Part shown: one piece after another, positions 51,088 to 60,527 of the stretch
How positions within the stretch are numbered: the first letter of the stretch is position 1
Layout: each line of letters starts with the position of its first letter
DNA from: an uncultured Pseudomonadota bacterium
GTDB taxonomy: Bacteria > Pseudomonadota > Alphaproteobacteria > RF32 > CAG-239
DNA length: 60,653 bases
Assembly (NCBI GenBank): GCA_902788365.1
Contig: CADAJN010000009.1
Location: 25,521 to 86,173 of the forward strand
Direction: 5' to 3'
Made by a program: the position numbers and the translations under genes
Notes under the pieces: model-generated
The model's input: the letters and a program-made list of their open reading frames with translations, nothing else
Told to the model about the DNA's origin: nothing
The model's database searches: none

Positions 51088-52324
51088 TGATTATCTCCAC
51101 TGTTTTAAATTTATAATACATTATTTTTTGCGGTAAAATATCGGTCGGCATGCCGGCTTTGTGTTGCAACGCCTGAGCGGCATCATCAATATTTTGGCGC
51201 TGTTCGGGCAGTAAGGCTGCTTTATAATTTTTATATTGCAGATAAAGACCGTCATCGGCTTCTAAATCGTGTTCAATGTCTTGAACCGGCTCGGTTTCGG
51301 TCAATAAATAAATTTGCGCTTGCTCGGCATTGTTTTGGCGATCTACCACACGGTGCGCCAATTTAATCAGCGCGGCGGCAACGCTTTTGCCTTGTATTTG
51401 TTTTTCAAAGGTTTGTGCCTTTATATAAAGTGTGGCACGGTCATAAAGCCGGTATGTTTCATCATTTTTCGGCGGCCAAATCGGGTCTGCGCCTTGTTTG
51501 AAGGCGGCGATGTTTTGCAAAAAATATTGCCAGATAAGAGAGCCGTATTTGGCAGCATATTTCTCTAAGTTATATTTTTGTTGGTGAGCATCACTTTTTT
51601 GTTTGTCGGCCGACAATGCAAACAATGCGGCATAATCTTTTTCCAAAGCTTTGGCCAGCTGAGTGTCTATGGCATCAAAAACATTGAGCCGATAATAATG
51701 TTTGCCTGATAAGTAAATGGCTTCTTGAGTAAGAAAGTCGCTGTTTTCTTCGGCGATGCCTTTATCTAAATCGGCCAAAAAGACCACCAAAAATCCGGGA
51801 GTTTGCAGATAGGTTTCAATGTCTTTTTCCGCCTGAACATTGTTTTCGGTCATCAACCACGCTTTAATACTGTCTATGCCCATGACGTCTTGTAACATCA
51901 TTTTGTGTTGTTCAATATCGCCTTCGCCGTCATAAACCAAAGCAACATCATGCAGAGTGTTGTGTTTATGAATTTCTTTATAGAGTTTTTCAACCACTTC
52001 AAACGAATCGGCGGTTAAAAATTTTGGCACAACAATCATTTTAACCATGCGGCGATGATAATTGCGAGTGTGGTCCAAATAAGTTGAAAGTTGCCCGTCC
52101 GATGTTTCATTGTTGGCATAAAAAAGGGCGCAGATAACCGGTTTTATGGCTTCAGTATCTTCGCGCACACGACCGTAATCAATTGCTTTTTCATAATTGG
52201 CAAAGGTGTTGTTTTGCAGGCGATTGATGTTGGCCCATATCAGCAATCCTAAAATGAGGCTTAAAATAAGGCCGATTTTGATTCTTTTGATGATTTTTTG
52301 TTTTTTTTGCTGGTTTGTTGTCAT
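51077..52324 (-). CDS. Membrane-anchored protein of unknown function
   Basis: A protein of 415 residues with a basic N-terminus and one membrane helix (KIGLILSLILGLLIWANI, about 16-33). The rest (about 380 residues) faces the periplasm if the topology follows the positive-inside rule. It contains alternating strand-helix segments (VICALFYANNETSDGQLS, GFLVVFLADLDKGIAEENSD) suggesting an alpha/beta fold, and a helical C-terminal half with an acidic stretch (QDIEHDLEADDG). It lies between an HD-domain gene and the M49-like peptidase, overlapping the latter by 11 bp, so the two are translationally coupled and may act together. No family recognised. Confidence 0.65.
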   Translation of the reverse strand: MTTNQQKKQKIIKRIKIGLILSLILGLLIWANINRLQNNTFANYEKAIDYGRVREDTEAIKPVICALFYANNETSDGQLSTYLDHTRNYHRRMVKMIVVPKFLTADSFEVVEKLYKEIHKHNTLHDVALVYDGEGDIEQHKMMLQDVMGIDSIKAWLMTENNVQAEKDIETYLQTPGFLVVFLADLDKGIAEENSDFLTQEAIYLSGKHYYRLNVFDAIDTQLAKALEKDYAALFALSADKQKSDAHQQKYNLEKYAAKYGSLIWQYFLQNIAAFKQGADPIWPPKNDETYRLYDRATLYIKAQTFEKQIQGKSVAAALIKLAHRVVDRQNNAEQAQIYLLTETEPVQDIEHDLEADDGLYLQYKNYKAALLPEQRQNIDDAAQALQHKAGMPTDILPQKIMYYKFKTVEIINEN

Positions 52325-52337
52325 CTTTTTCTCTGTG

Positions 52338-52964
52338 CTAGGGCATTTTAACGCCTATTTTGGCCATACTGTCCAGCGCCAATTCAATGGTTCCTTCTTC
52401 TAATGCTTCAACAATCGGTTCGCCTAAAATGGCCACCACTTTTTTCTTTTCGGTATTTATTTTATAATATTGGTCGCCGTCTTCATACTTTGCCCAATAA
52501 GCAGCACCACCTTTATAAAAGTTTGCCTGCATATTGGCGTCTACCTTATCCAGCGCGGTAATCAGTTTGGCTTCCGGTGTTTGTTTTTCCTCATATTCAC
52601 GATACAAATCCCAGATTTTGCTTTGCATAGGCTCAGGCAAAATAGCACTGTAACGTTGCATGGCGGCAAATTCTTCGGCATCTTTTTTAGCTTTGATTTC
52701 CGGATGGGCACGCTGCATAGCCTTCGGATAGTCGCCGGTTTCGGCTTCGGCAATATCATGCACCAAAGCCAGTTCCAGCAAATGTCCGTAATCATATTTA
52801 TGCTTTAAATACGGATAAATCAACATCACCATGAAGGCCAGCTTAAAGGTATGCGACGAATCGGTTTCAACCGTGCCGTCCGACAAAAGCGTGGCGCGCT
52901 TGACTAAGCAAACCTTGTCAAGCACGCGCATAAAATCAAAAATTTGAGCAATTTTATTTTGCAT
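52338..52964 (-). CDS. HD-domain hydrolase (YfbR/HDDC2-like)
   Basis: A protein of 208 residues with an HD metal-binding domain: SSHTFKLAFM (first His), HDIAEAETGDYP (the HD pair and Glu) and TALDKVDANMQANFYKGG near the end. The pattern matches the 5'-deoxynucleotidase YfbR / HDDC2 group, which dephosphorylates dNMPs. The spacing 'Asp-Gly-Thr-Val-Glu-Thr' before the first His is also seen there. It overlaps serS by 11 bp and is cotranscribed with it. Substrate not certain. Confidence 0.8.
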   Translation of the reverse strand: MQNKIAQIFDFMRVLDKVCLVKRATLLSDGTVETDSSHTFKLAFMVMLIYPYLKHKYDYGHLLELALVHDIAEAETGDYPKAMQRAHPEIKAKKDAEEFAAMQRYSAILPEPMQSKIWDLYREYEEKQTPEAKLITALDKVDANMQANFYKGGAAYWAKYEDGDQYYKINTEKKKVVAILGEPIVEALEEGTIELALDSMAKIGVKMP

Positions 52965-54234
52965 TTTTGCCGATAACCTTCTTGCCGCCCAAGTAAGGTT
53001 GCAATTTGGCCGGAATTTTTACCGTGCCGTCGGCTTGCTGGTGGTTTTCAATAAACGGCACCAAAGCGCGCGGAGTGGCTATTCCGGTGTTATTTAAGGT
53101 GTGGCAAAATTGCACTTTGCCGTCATTGCCGCGATAACGCAGATTCGTGCGACGAGCTTGCCAATCGGTAATGTTTGAGCAAGAGTGCGTTTCACGATAG
53201 CAATTTTGCGACGGAACCCAGGCTTCCAAGTCATATTGACGATATTTCGGCGCCCCCATGTCGCCGGTGCAAACTTCCAACACCTGATACGGTAATTCCA
53301 AATCCTGCAAAACCTCCTCGGAAATTTCAAGCAATTTTTTATGCCATTTTTCGCTTTCGTTAACATCGTTTTTGCAAATGACAAACTGTTCGGTTTTGAA
53401 AAACTGATGCACACGCACCAAGCCGCGCGTATCTTTACCGGCAGCACCGGCTTCGCGACGGAAACACGGCGAAAAACCGGCATATAAAATCGGTAATTCG
53501 TTTTCGGTCAGCATTTCATCGGCGCGAAGCGAGTTCAAAATCAGCTCGGCCGTGCCGGACAGATAAATGTCATCAGCCGGCATATAATAAATTTCATCAC
53601 GCGCAAACGGCAGATAGCCCTGATTATATAAAGGCTTTTCTTTAGATAACGCCGGCACGGTAATCAAAGTAAAACCATGAGCACGAAGCTTATCCATAAC
53701 CAGCATGTGAATGGCCAATTCTAATTGTGCCAAGTCATTTTTAATGGCATAAGTGCGCGAGCCGGAAACTTTGGCAATGCGTTCCATTTCACTCCAGTCA
53801 TTGAGTTCCATCAGCTCAACATGGTCGCGTGGCGTAAAGTCAAAATGAGGCACTTCGCCGACCTTGCGACGCACAACATTAGCACTGTCGTCCGGTCCGT
53901 CAGGACTTTCCGCACTCGGATAGTTTGGCATGCGGAGCATCATATCATTAAATTTGGCTTCAATTTGTGCCAGTTGCTCTTGCTCGGTTTTAAATTGTTC
54001 GCCGACTTGTTTACTTTTGGCAATAATCGCCGGACGATCTTCGGCGCTTGCGGATTTGATGGAGTTACTGAGCTTGTTTTTTTCTTCGGCCAACGCCTGT
54101 GATGATGTTTTTAATTTATTCATTTCGTAAAAAGTTTTCAGTAATTCATCAACTTTTTCCGGCTCAAAACCCTTACGGCTTAAGCTCTTTTTTACCCAAT
54201 CGGTATTATCCGCAATAAACTTAATATCTAACAT
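52954..54234 (-). CDS. serS: Serine-tRNA ligase
   Basis: Class II aminoacyl-tRNA synthetase charging tRNA-Ser and tRNA-Sec. The 426 residues have an N-terminal coiled-coil arm (about 28-105) that binds the long variable arm of the tRNA. The catalytic core has motif 2 FRREAGAAGKDTRGLVRVHQ and motif 3 NTGIATPRALVPFIENHQ. Length is normal. It heads a six-gene minus-strand operon with an HD hydrolase, a membrane-anchored protein, an M49-like peptidase, a membrane protein and a small lipoprotein. Confidence 0.97.
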   Translation of the reverse strand: MLDIKFIADNTDWVKKSLSRKGFEPEKVDELLKTFYEMNKLKTSSQALAEEKNKLSNSIKSASAEDRPAIIAKSKQVGEQFKTEQEQLAQIEAKFNDMMLRMPNYPSAESPDGPDDSANVVRRKVGEVPHFDFTPRDHVELMELNDWSEMERIAKVSGSRTYAIKNDLAQLELAIHMLVMDKLRAHGFTLITVPALSKEKPLYNQGYLPFARDEIYYMPADDIYLSGTAELILNSLRADEMLTENELPILYAGFSPCFRREAGAAGKDTRGLVRVHQFFKTEQFVICKNDVNESEKWHKKLLEISEEVLQDLELPYQVLEVCTGDMGAPKYRQYDLEAWVPSQNCYRETHSCSNITDWQARRTNLRYRGNDGKVQFCHTLNNTGIATPRALVPFIENHQQADGTVKIPAKLQPYLGGKKVIGKNAK

Positions 54235-54360
54235 TTTTTTATGCCTTACAAAAATTAAACCTTACAAATTATACGCCGTTCAATACAAATTACAACAATT
54301 TTCATTGATTTTTCTACCGTATTACTTTAATCTCGGAACAAATTGTTAAGGAGATTTAAA

Positions 54361-55362
54361 ATGTTTGCAAACAAATGTATTCTGACCGGTGTGAAACCGA
54401 CCGGAAAACTGCATATCGGCAACTATTTCGGCGCAATTAAGCCGGCAATAGCAATGGGACATCAGGCGGCGCGTTTCAATTTATTTATTGCCGATTATCA
54501 TGCCATCAATTTTATGAAAGACCCGCAACAACTGCAGCAGGATATTAAAGAAATTGCCTGTGCTTATTTAGCGGCCGGTTTGAACCCTGAAACAGACTAT
54601 TTTTATCGCCAATCGGATATTCCGGAAATTAACGAAATTACAACAATATTATATGCCTTTACGCCAAAAGGATTTATGAATAAATCACACGCCTATAAGG
54701 CCGCCGTTGATAAAAATTTTGCCGATGGAAAGCCGCAAGATGACGGCATAAATATGGGCTTATATACCTATCCGACACTGATGGCCGCCGATATTTTGGC
54801 GATGGATACCGATGTGGTGCCGGTGGGAAAAGACCAGATTCAACATGTGGAGATTGCCCGCGATATTGCCGGCGCGGTTAACGCTTATTATAATAAAGAA
54901 CTGTTGAAACTGCCGGAATATGTGACGGCCGAAAATGTGGCGGTTTTACCGGGGACCGACGGACGCAAAATGAGCAAATCATATAACAATGTGATTCCGC
55001 TGTTTGAAGACGAAAAAATTACCAAAAAAGCGGTTTATGCCACCGTGACGGACTCGCGTCCGATGGAAGAACCAAAAGATCCGGAGGAAGTTATCGTTTA
55101 TCAGATTTATAAATGTATTGCTCCGGCCGATAAAGTGGCGGAAATGGCCGCCGGTTTGCGCCAAGGTAAGCTCGGTTACGGCCACTGTAAGGCGATGCTT
55201 TTGGAAGCGGTTTTGAGTGAAACCCGCTCTGCCAAAGAAAAATATGACTATTACATGGCGCACTACGACGAAGTATGTGGCTTTTTGGCTGACGGTGCCG
55301 CCAAAGCACGTCCGATTGCGCAAAAAACATTGGCGCGCCTCAAAGAAACCTTATTCGGGTAA
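54361..55362 (+). CDS. trpS: Tryptophan-tRNA ligase
   Basis: Class I synthetase. The 333 residues carry the HIGH-type motif (LHIGNYFG, 17-24) and the KMSKS motif at 203-207, and KDQIQHVEIARDIA between them. ATG 54361 is preferred: AAGGAG (about 54348-54353) is well placed; an in-frame TTG at 54343 lies at or before that site. Two tandem family 1 elements follow the stop codon. Confidence 0.97.
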   Translation: MFANKCILTGVKPTGKLHIGNYFGAIKPAIAMGHQAARFNLFIADYHAINFMKDPQQLQQDIKEIACAYLAAGLNPETDYFYRQSDIPEINEITTILYAFTPKGFMNKSHAYKAAVDKNFADGKPQDDGINMGLYTYPTLMAADILAMDTDVVPVGKDQIQHVEIARDIAGAVNAYYNKELLKLPEYVTAENVAVLPGTDGRKMSKSYNNVIPLFEDEKITKKAVYATVTDSRPMEEPKDPEEVIVYQIYKCIAPADKVAEMAAGLRQGKLGYGHCKAMLLEAVLSETRSAKEKYDYYMAHYDEVCGFLADGAAKARPIAQKTLARLKETLFG

Positions 55363-55465
55363 ACCTCGTCTAGCTGGTGCTTACTTGTAATTTTTTTCCT
55401 TGCGTAGCTCTATCTACGCGGCGTCAAAAAATAACAGCGTAATCACGCACGCTATCCGAGGTTTA
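55361..55465 (+). repeat. Family 1 nested-hairpin element after trpS, copy 1
   Basis: Outer arms AACCTCG (about 55362-55368) and CGAGGTT (about 55457-55463). Apical stem GCGTAG...CTACGC, which differs from the GTGTAG/CTACAC form by a compensatory pair. Middle arms GTAATTTTTTTC and AAAAAATAAC pair. Confidence 0.85.
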
Positions 55466-55560
55466 CAACCTCGTCCGGTTGATTCCGATTTGCAACTTTT
55501 TTCTTGTGTAGCTCTATCTACGCGGCGTCCAAAAATGACGGCGTAATCACACACGAAGTC
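55466..55560 (+). repeat. Family 1 nested-hairpin element after trpS, copy 2
   Basis: Tandem with copy 1, joined by CGAGGTTTACAACCTCG. Apical stem TGTAG...CTACG is imperfect here; TTGCAACTTTTTTC and AAAAATGACGGCG form the middle arms. Outer arms are decayed. Confidence 0.7.
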
Positions 55561-55700
55561 TGTGCGAGGATGACATTGTTTTTTTTACCGCACTGGCGTG
55601 CGGAGATGCCTTCGTCAGCCTTAAAAGGCTTCCTCTGCATGACAGGGGAAAAGGAAAGTTTCTCAGAATGGCGGTGGAGAGGAAAGGCTCTTTAGAATGG
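55560..55700. repeat. REP-like hairpin repeat cluster
   Basis: Contains TGCGGAGATGCCTTCGTCAG...GGCTTCCTCTGCATGACAG and degraded remnants (CAGAATGGCGG, TAGAATGGCAG). The remainder to 55842 holds a terminator and short TTTAAAAACAGTGTT-like repeats but no gene. Confidence 0.75.
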
Positions 55701-55764
55701 CAGATTAAATAAGAAGCCATTGAGGATCGATTTAAAAACAGTGTTCATGTGCTGATAAATATAG

Positions 55765-55802
55765 AAAAAAGGATTTTATCTCTCACAGGTAAAATCCTTT
55801 TT
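55765..55802. terminator. Intrinsic terminator of the fabD-fabG operon
   Basis: AAAAAGGATTTTA and TAAAATCCTTTTT form a perfect 13-bp stem, with T runs in both directions. It lies about 40 bases past the fabG stop. Confidence 0.85.
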
Positions 55803-55842
55803 AAATACAGTGTTTTTAAATTTTAAAACAGTGTTTATGCAC

Positions 55843-56580
55843 TTAAATCATCGCCATGCCGCCATTCACATGAATGGTTTGACCGGTAATGTATTGTGCT
55901 TCATCAGAGGCCAAGAACGCGACAACGTTTGCAATGTCTTGTGCTTCTCCGAGTTTTTGTTCCGGAATTTTAGCCAATAAGGCGGCTTTAACATCATCCG
56001 GCAAAACATCGGTCATCGGCGTTCTGATAAAGCCAGGGGCAATAGAGTTAACCGTAACGCCGCGTGAGCCGACTTCTTGTGCCAAGCATTTGTTCATGGC
56101 AATCATACCGGCTTTAGACGCCGAATAATTGGCTTGACCGGCGTTGCCCATAACGCCGACAACCGAAGCCATACCGATAATACGGCCGTAACGGCGTTTC
56201 ATCATGCCGCGAACAACCGCACGCGCCAATTTGAAACCGGCTGATAAATTCACGTCTAAGACCAACTGCCATTCTTCGTCGCTCATGCGGATAAACAAAT
56301 TATCGCGGGTTAGTCCGGCATTGTTAACCAAAATATCAATGCGGCCGAATTTTTCTTCAACATCAGCTACCAATTGTTTTACGGCGTCAGCATTGCCTAA
56401 ATTCGCAACAAAATATTCTACATGGTCGCCAAATTCGGCTTTTAAGGCTTTTAAGCCCTCTTCGTTCATATCCGTTAAGGCCAAATAAGCACCTTGTTCA
56501 TACAGCGTATGAGCGATTTTGCGGCCGATACCGCCGGCGGCGCCGGTGATTAAAGCCACTTTTTCATCTAATCTGAACAT
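55843..56580 (-). CDS. fabG: 3-oxoacyl-ACP reductase FabG
   Basis: NADPH-dependent ketoreductase of type II fatty acid synthesis, short-chain dehydrogenase fold. The 245 residues include the cofactor motif TGAAGGIG at 12-19, the NNAGLTRD segment, and the catalytic Ser-Tyr-Lys (ASVVGVMGNAGQANYSASKA). ATG 56580 is chosen over one 18 codons upstream. It is 16 bp downstream of fabD. acpP and fabF, the usual next genes, are not present; a terminator follows. Confidence 0.95.
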   Translation of the reverse strand: MFRLDEKVALITGAAGGIGRKIAHTLYEQGAYLALTDMNEEGLKALKAEFGDHVEYFVANLGNADAVKQLVADVEEKFGRIDILVNNAGLTRDNLFIRMSDEEWQLVLDVNLSAGFKLARAVVRGMMKRRYGRIIGMASVVGVMGNAGQANYSASKAGMIAMNKCLAQEVGSRGVTVNSIAPGFIRTPMTDVLPDDVKAALLAKIPEQKLGEAQDIANVVAFLASDEAQYITGQTIHVNGGMAMI

Positions 56581-56596
56581 TGATTTTTTCCTTTCC

Positions 56597-57541
56597 TTAA
56601 ATATTGTTTGCCAATTCTTCAATTTCCGCCACACTGCCGACAGAAACAGCGTTCATTTCTTTGTTGCTGCGTTTGGCAATGCCGGAAAGCACCCGACCGG
56701 CGCCTAATTCCACCAAGTCGGTTACATTTTGTTCTTGTAAATAATTCATGGTTTCGCGCCATCTGACGGTTCCTGTTACCTGTTCAATCAGGTGTTTGAT
56801 AATTTCTTTGTGTTCGCTGATCGGTTCGGCCAAAACATTGGCAATCAGCGGAATTTGCGCATCGTGTGCTTCAACTTCCATAAAGGCGCGCGCCATAACA
56901 TCGGCTGCCGGTGCCATCATCGGGCTGTGAAACGGTGCGCTGACTGCTAATTTGATGCATTTTTTGGCACCGAATTCGGGTGCAATTTCAATGGCGCGGT
57001 CAATAGCCGCAGTGGCGCCGGAAAGCACAACTTGGCCGTCGGAATTGTCATTGGCGGCCACGCAAATGTCTTTGCCGTTGGTGCAGGCTTCTACCAGTGC
57101 ACCGACGTCTTTGTATGACAAGCCGATAACCGCTGCCATGCCGCCTTTGCCTACAGGCACGGCATTTTGCATGGCTTGGCCGCGAATCCTCAACAATTTT
57201 GCCGTATCGGACAAAGAAAATACATCGGCAGCACAGGCGGCCGAATATTCGCCGAGTGAGTGGCCGGCCACAAAAGCTGCTTTTTCTTTGAGATTTATGC
57301 CGAAATCTTTTTCCAAAACACGCACTACAGCCATTGAAAAGGCCATTAAAGCCGGTTGCGTGTTGGCCGTCATGGTTAATTCGGCATCAGGGCCTTCGGT
57401 CATGATTTTGAACAAATCTTGCTCTAAGGCATCGTTAACTTCTTGAAAAACATCACGTGCGGTGGCGAAATTTTGCGCCAATTCCTTACCCATACCCACA
57501 AATTGTGAGCCTTGTCCCGGAAACACAAATGCATATTTCAT
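56597..57541 (-). CDS. fabD: Malonyl CoA-ACP transacylase FabD
   Basis: Loads malonate onto ACP to feed fatty-acid elongation. The 314 residues begin MKYAFVFPGQGSQFVGMGKE and contain the active-site serine in AGHSLGEYS (Ser95). AAGGGAGG precedes ATG 57541. First gene of a fabD-fabG operon, divergent from ftsK with about 155 bp between them. Confidence 0.96.
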   Translation of the reverse strand: MKYAFVFPGQGSQFVGMGKELAQNFATARDVFQEVNDALEQDLFKIMTEGPDAELTMTANTQPALMAFSMAVVRVLEKDFGINLKEKAAFVAGHSLGEYSAACAADVFSLSDTAKLLRIRGQAMQNAVPVGKGGMAAVIGLSYKDVGALVEACTNGKDICVAANDNSDGQVVLSGATAAIDRAIEIAPEFGAKKCIKLAVSAPFHSPMMAPAADVMARAFMEVEAHDAQIPLIANVLAEPISEHKEIIKHLIEQVTGTVRWRETMNYLQEQNVTDLVELGAGRVLSGIAKRSNKEMNAVSVGSVAEIEELANNI

Positions 57542-57696
57542 TAAAAAATCCTCCCTTGGCGCCACTTATAACCTTTTTAACTTAAAAGTCAAGAAAATCC
57601 CCCTTTTTTATTAACAAAACTGCTGGATATTAACAAAATTTTGAACATTTTGGAGTATATTATATTCGTTTCAAAAGATGAGTTTCAGAGGAAGAA

Positions 57697-60453
57697 ATGG
57701 CAAGAAGACAAGCAAAAAAGCAAAAAAAATCGTGGTGGAAAGTTTTGTTGTGCGGCATAACCGGTGTGATTTTGGTGGTTTTGCCGATTTTAATGTTGGT
57801 CAGTTTGCTCGGCTATGATGCCGGCGATCCGTCGTTTAATAAAGCAACCGACGGTGAAGTGCACAATTTTTTGGGCACATTCGGATCATATAGTGCCGAT
57901 ATGATTTTCAGCACGTTTGGTTTGTCTTTGATGATTTTTTTGCTGGTGCCGATTATTTGGGGTGTCAGTCTGATACGTTTTCAGGCCTTTGCCGAGTATA
58001 AAGCGCGAATTTTTGCTTGGATTGTCGGATGTTTGTGTTTTGCCTGCTTTATTGATTTAACTTGCCGCTCGTATTTGGGTGATTTGGGGTGGCCGAATTT
58101 GACCGGCGGGTGGACTCGCTCGCTGAGCCGACCGCTTAATACCTACATCAATATGCTGAATTTGCCGTATAATACTTTGTTGCTGGAGGGCTCTATTTTG
58201 TTTGTGAGCATTTTGGCGTTTAATTTGGCGGCAGGTATATCGTTTAAGCGGTGGTTGGGTTGGGCGCGCAACATTTGGCAGGCACTAAAGTGGTGCGGCA
58301 ATTTGCTCGTCAGCGGGGCTAAAAAATTAGCGCATGTGCGTGAATATAAAGAATTTAAAGAACTTAATCCGAGCTATTTACAATCTAAAATGCAAGATTT
58401 ATCAAAACCGAAGTTGCGTATTCGGCGTGAACCGGCATTGAGTGCGGAAACTGAGCCGAAAGTTGCAGCGGCAAATACGGTTTTGTCTGCGAACGTTGCG
58501 GCGCCGCAAATTGAAATCAGCAATGCGACAGGGGCCGTGGCACATAACGGGCCGATGATTGAAATGCCGCAAGCCGCTCAACAACAACCGACGGTCGGTA
58601 ACTTAGCCATTAAGGAAGAGCCGGTTGAGCAAACCTATAAAAAAACCAGTTTTAATCCGACGTTTGACTTTGTGGCGGAAGGCGATATTGCTAACCAAAA
58701 TGTGAAAAAGCCGTCAAAGAAAATTTCGCCGCAGGATATTTACCAAACCGAGGGTGTTAAAGCGTTTAGTGCGGCAAAAAATAATATCGTTGCGTCGCAA
58801 CAATCACAAGAAGATTTACTTTCGGTGCCGCAAACCGCCGAAGATATGCAGCAAATGCAAGAGCCGCAAGCGCAAATGCCGGCTGACAAAGGAACAGCGG
58901 TTATGCAAAAAACGGAAAAACCAAAAGTCCAAAACAAGTTGACCGACTATGTGTTGCCGGATATCAATTTGTTGACGATTCCGCAAAATGATGTGGTGGC
59001 CGAGTATGACGAAGAAAGCCTGAAAGCAAATGCTGCCAAGTTGGAAACCGTGCTTAATGACTTTGGTATTCACGGTAAAATCGTTAAAGTGCGGCCGGGA
59101 CCGGTGGTGACGCTTTATGAGCTGGAGCCGGCACCTGGGACCAGAACGGCACGGGTTATCGGACTTTCGGACGATATTGCGCGTTCAATGGCGGTGGCTT
59201 CGGTGCGTATGGCGGTGGTCAGCGGTTCAAACACCATCGGCATAGAACTGCCAAACGCTAAGCGCGAAACCGTGTGGCTGCGTGAGCTGTTTGAAGATGA
59301 AGAATTTAAAAAGAGCAAAAATATCTTAAATGTGGCGCTCGGCAAAGACATTGGCGGGCAGCATATATATGCCGATTTGGCAAAAATGCCGCACTTGCTG
59401 GTGGCCGGAACAACCGGTTCAGGTAAGTCGGTCGGGGTTAATTCCATGATTTTATCACTGTTGTATCGGATGACACCGGAACAATGCAAATTTATTATGA
59501 TTGACCCGAAACAGCTGGAATTTTCTATGTATAACGGTATTCCGCATTTGTTAACGCCGGTGATTACCGATCCGTCTAAGGCGGTGGTCGGGCTTAAATG
59601 GGCGGTGCGCGAAATGGAGGACAGATATCGCGCTATGTCGCTTTTGAATGTGCGCAATATTGCCGGCTATAACCAAAAAGTGGCCGATATGATGAAATCG
59701 GGCAAGGAAATGAAGAAAACCATTCAGACCGGATTTGATAAAGAAACCGGCCGTCCGATTTATGAAGAACAAGTGATTGATACATCGCCGATGCCGTATA
59801 TTGTGATTGTGGTTGATGAAATGGCCGATTTGATGTTGGTGGCCGGCAAGGAAGTGGAAGCGGCGATTCAGCGTTTGGCGCAGATGGCGCGTGCAGCCGG
59901 TATTCACCTGATTATGTCTACGCAACGGCCGTCGGTTGATGTGATTACCGGCACAATTAAGTCAAACTTTCCGAGCCGTATCAGTTTTCACGTAACTACT
60001 AAAATTGACAGCCGCACCATTTTGGGCGAACAAGGTGCCGAGCAGCTTCTCGGCATGGGCGATATGCTTTATATGCCGTTCGGTATGCGGCCAATTCGTG
60101 TGCATGGTTGCTTTGTGAAAGACAGTGAGGTTGAAAATATTGTTGAATTTGTGAAATCACAGGGCGAGCCGCAATATGTGACCGATGTGACCGAAGGCGA
60201 CCTCAATAAAGACAGCGGCGCAGTTTTTGATAAAGGTGACATGGCCGGTGCCGGCGCCGGCAGTGACGATGAACTGTATCGCCAAGCGGTAGAAATAGTC
60301 CGTGCCGATAAAAAGGCTTCAACAAGCTACATTCAGCGCAAACTGCGTTTGGGTTATAATCGCGCGGCAGTGCTTATAGAGCGCATGGAAGATGAAGGAA
60401 TTGTGACACCGCCGGATAGGGTTGGGCGTCGTGCCGTCATCGGCGTGGAGTAA
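57697..60453 (+). CDS. ftsK: DNA translocase FtsK
   Basis: Septum-anchored DNA pump that moves chromosome ends to dif and activates XerCD. The 918 residues have a basic N-terminus, about four membrane helices (about 15-195), a proline/glutamine-rich linker (about 240-420), then the beta domain with Walker [12 protein letters not shown] (about 568-578), Walker [13 protein letters not shown] (about 702-713), and the gamma domain at the C-terminus ([20 protein letters not shown]). Length is within the alphaproteobacterial range. A repeat element starts at its stop. The dif site was not found here. Confidence 0.96.
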   Translation: MARRQAKKQKKSWWKVLLCGITGVILVVLPILMLVSLLGYDAGDPSFNKATDGEVHNFLGTFGSYSADMIFSTFGLSLMIFLLVPIIWGVSLIRFQAFAEYKARIFAWIVGCLCFACFIDLTCRSYLGDLGWPNLTGGWTRSLSRPLNTYINMLNLPYNTLLLEGSILFVSILAFNLAAGISFKRWLGWARNIWQALKWCGNLLVSGAKKLAHVREYKEFKELNPSYLQSKMQDLSKPKLRIRREPALSAETEPKVAAANTVLSANVAAPQIEISNATGAVAHNGPMIEMPQAAQQQPTVGNLAIKEEPVEQTYKKTSFNPTFDFVAEGDIANQNVKKPSKKISPQDIYQTEGVKAFSAAKNNIVASQQSQEDLLSVPQTAEDMQQMQEPQAQMPADKGTAVMQKTEKPKVQNKLTDYVLPDINLLTIPQNDVVAEYDEESLKANAAKLETVLNDFGIHGKIVKVRPGPVVTLYELEPAPGTRTARVIGLSDDIARSMAVASVRMAVVSGSNTIGIELPNAKRETVWLRELFEDEEFKKSKNILNVALGKDIGGQHIYADLAKMPHLLVAGTTGSGKSVGVNSMILSLLYRMTPEQCKFIMIDPKQLEFSMYNGIPHLLTPVITDPSKAVVGLKWAVREMEDRYRAMSLLNVRNIAGYNQKVADMMKSGKEMKKTIQTGFDKETGRPIYEEQVIDTSPMPYIVIVVDEMADLMLVAGKEVEAAIQRLAQMARAAGIHLIMSTQRPSVDVITGTIKSNFPSRISFHVTTKIDSRTILGEQGAEQLLGMGDMLYMPFGMRPIRVHGCFVKDSEVENIVEFVKSQGEPQYVTDVTEGDLNKDSGAVFDKGDMAGAGAGSDDELYRQAVEIVRADKKASTSYIQRKLRLGYNRAAVLIERMEDEGIVTPPDRVGRRAVIGVE

Positions 60454-60527
60454 AACCATTTTTAATGGACATCTGCTTGAACATCTTCTTGCTTATGTAG
60501 CTTTTTCTACACCGCGCCGGAGGATAA
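60452..60527 (+). repeat. Family 1 element (half) after ftsK
   Basis: ATGTAG...CTACA apical hairpin (about 60495-60512), preceded by AAAACCATTTTTAATGG. It is fused directly to family 3 copy 3 with no gap, as in copy 1 at 4785. Confidence 0.65.

Noticed and set aside
57542..57696. Clear sigma70 promoter for ftsK in the fabD-ftsK gap
   Set aside because: TTGAAC and TATATT are present but the spacing is about 14 bases, too short to accept.
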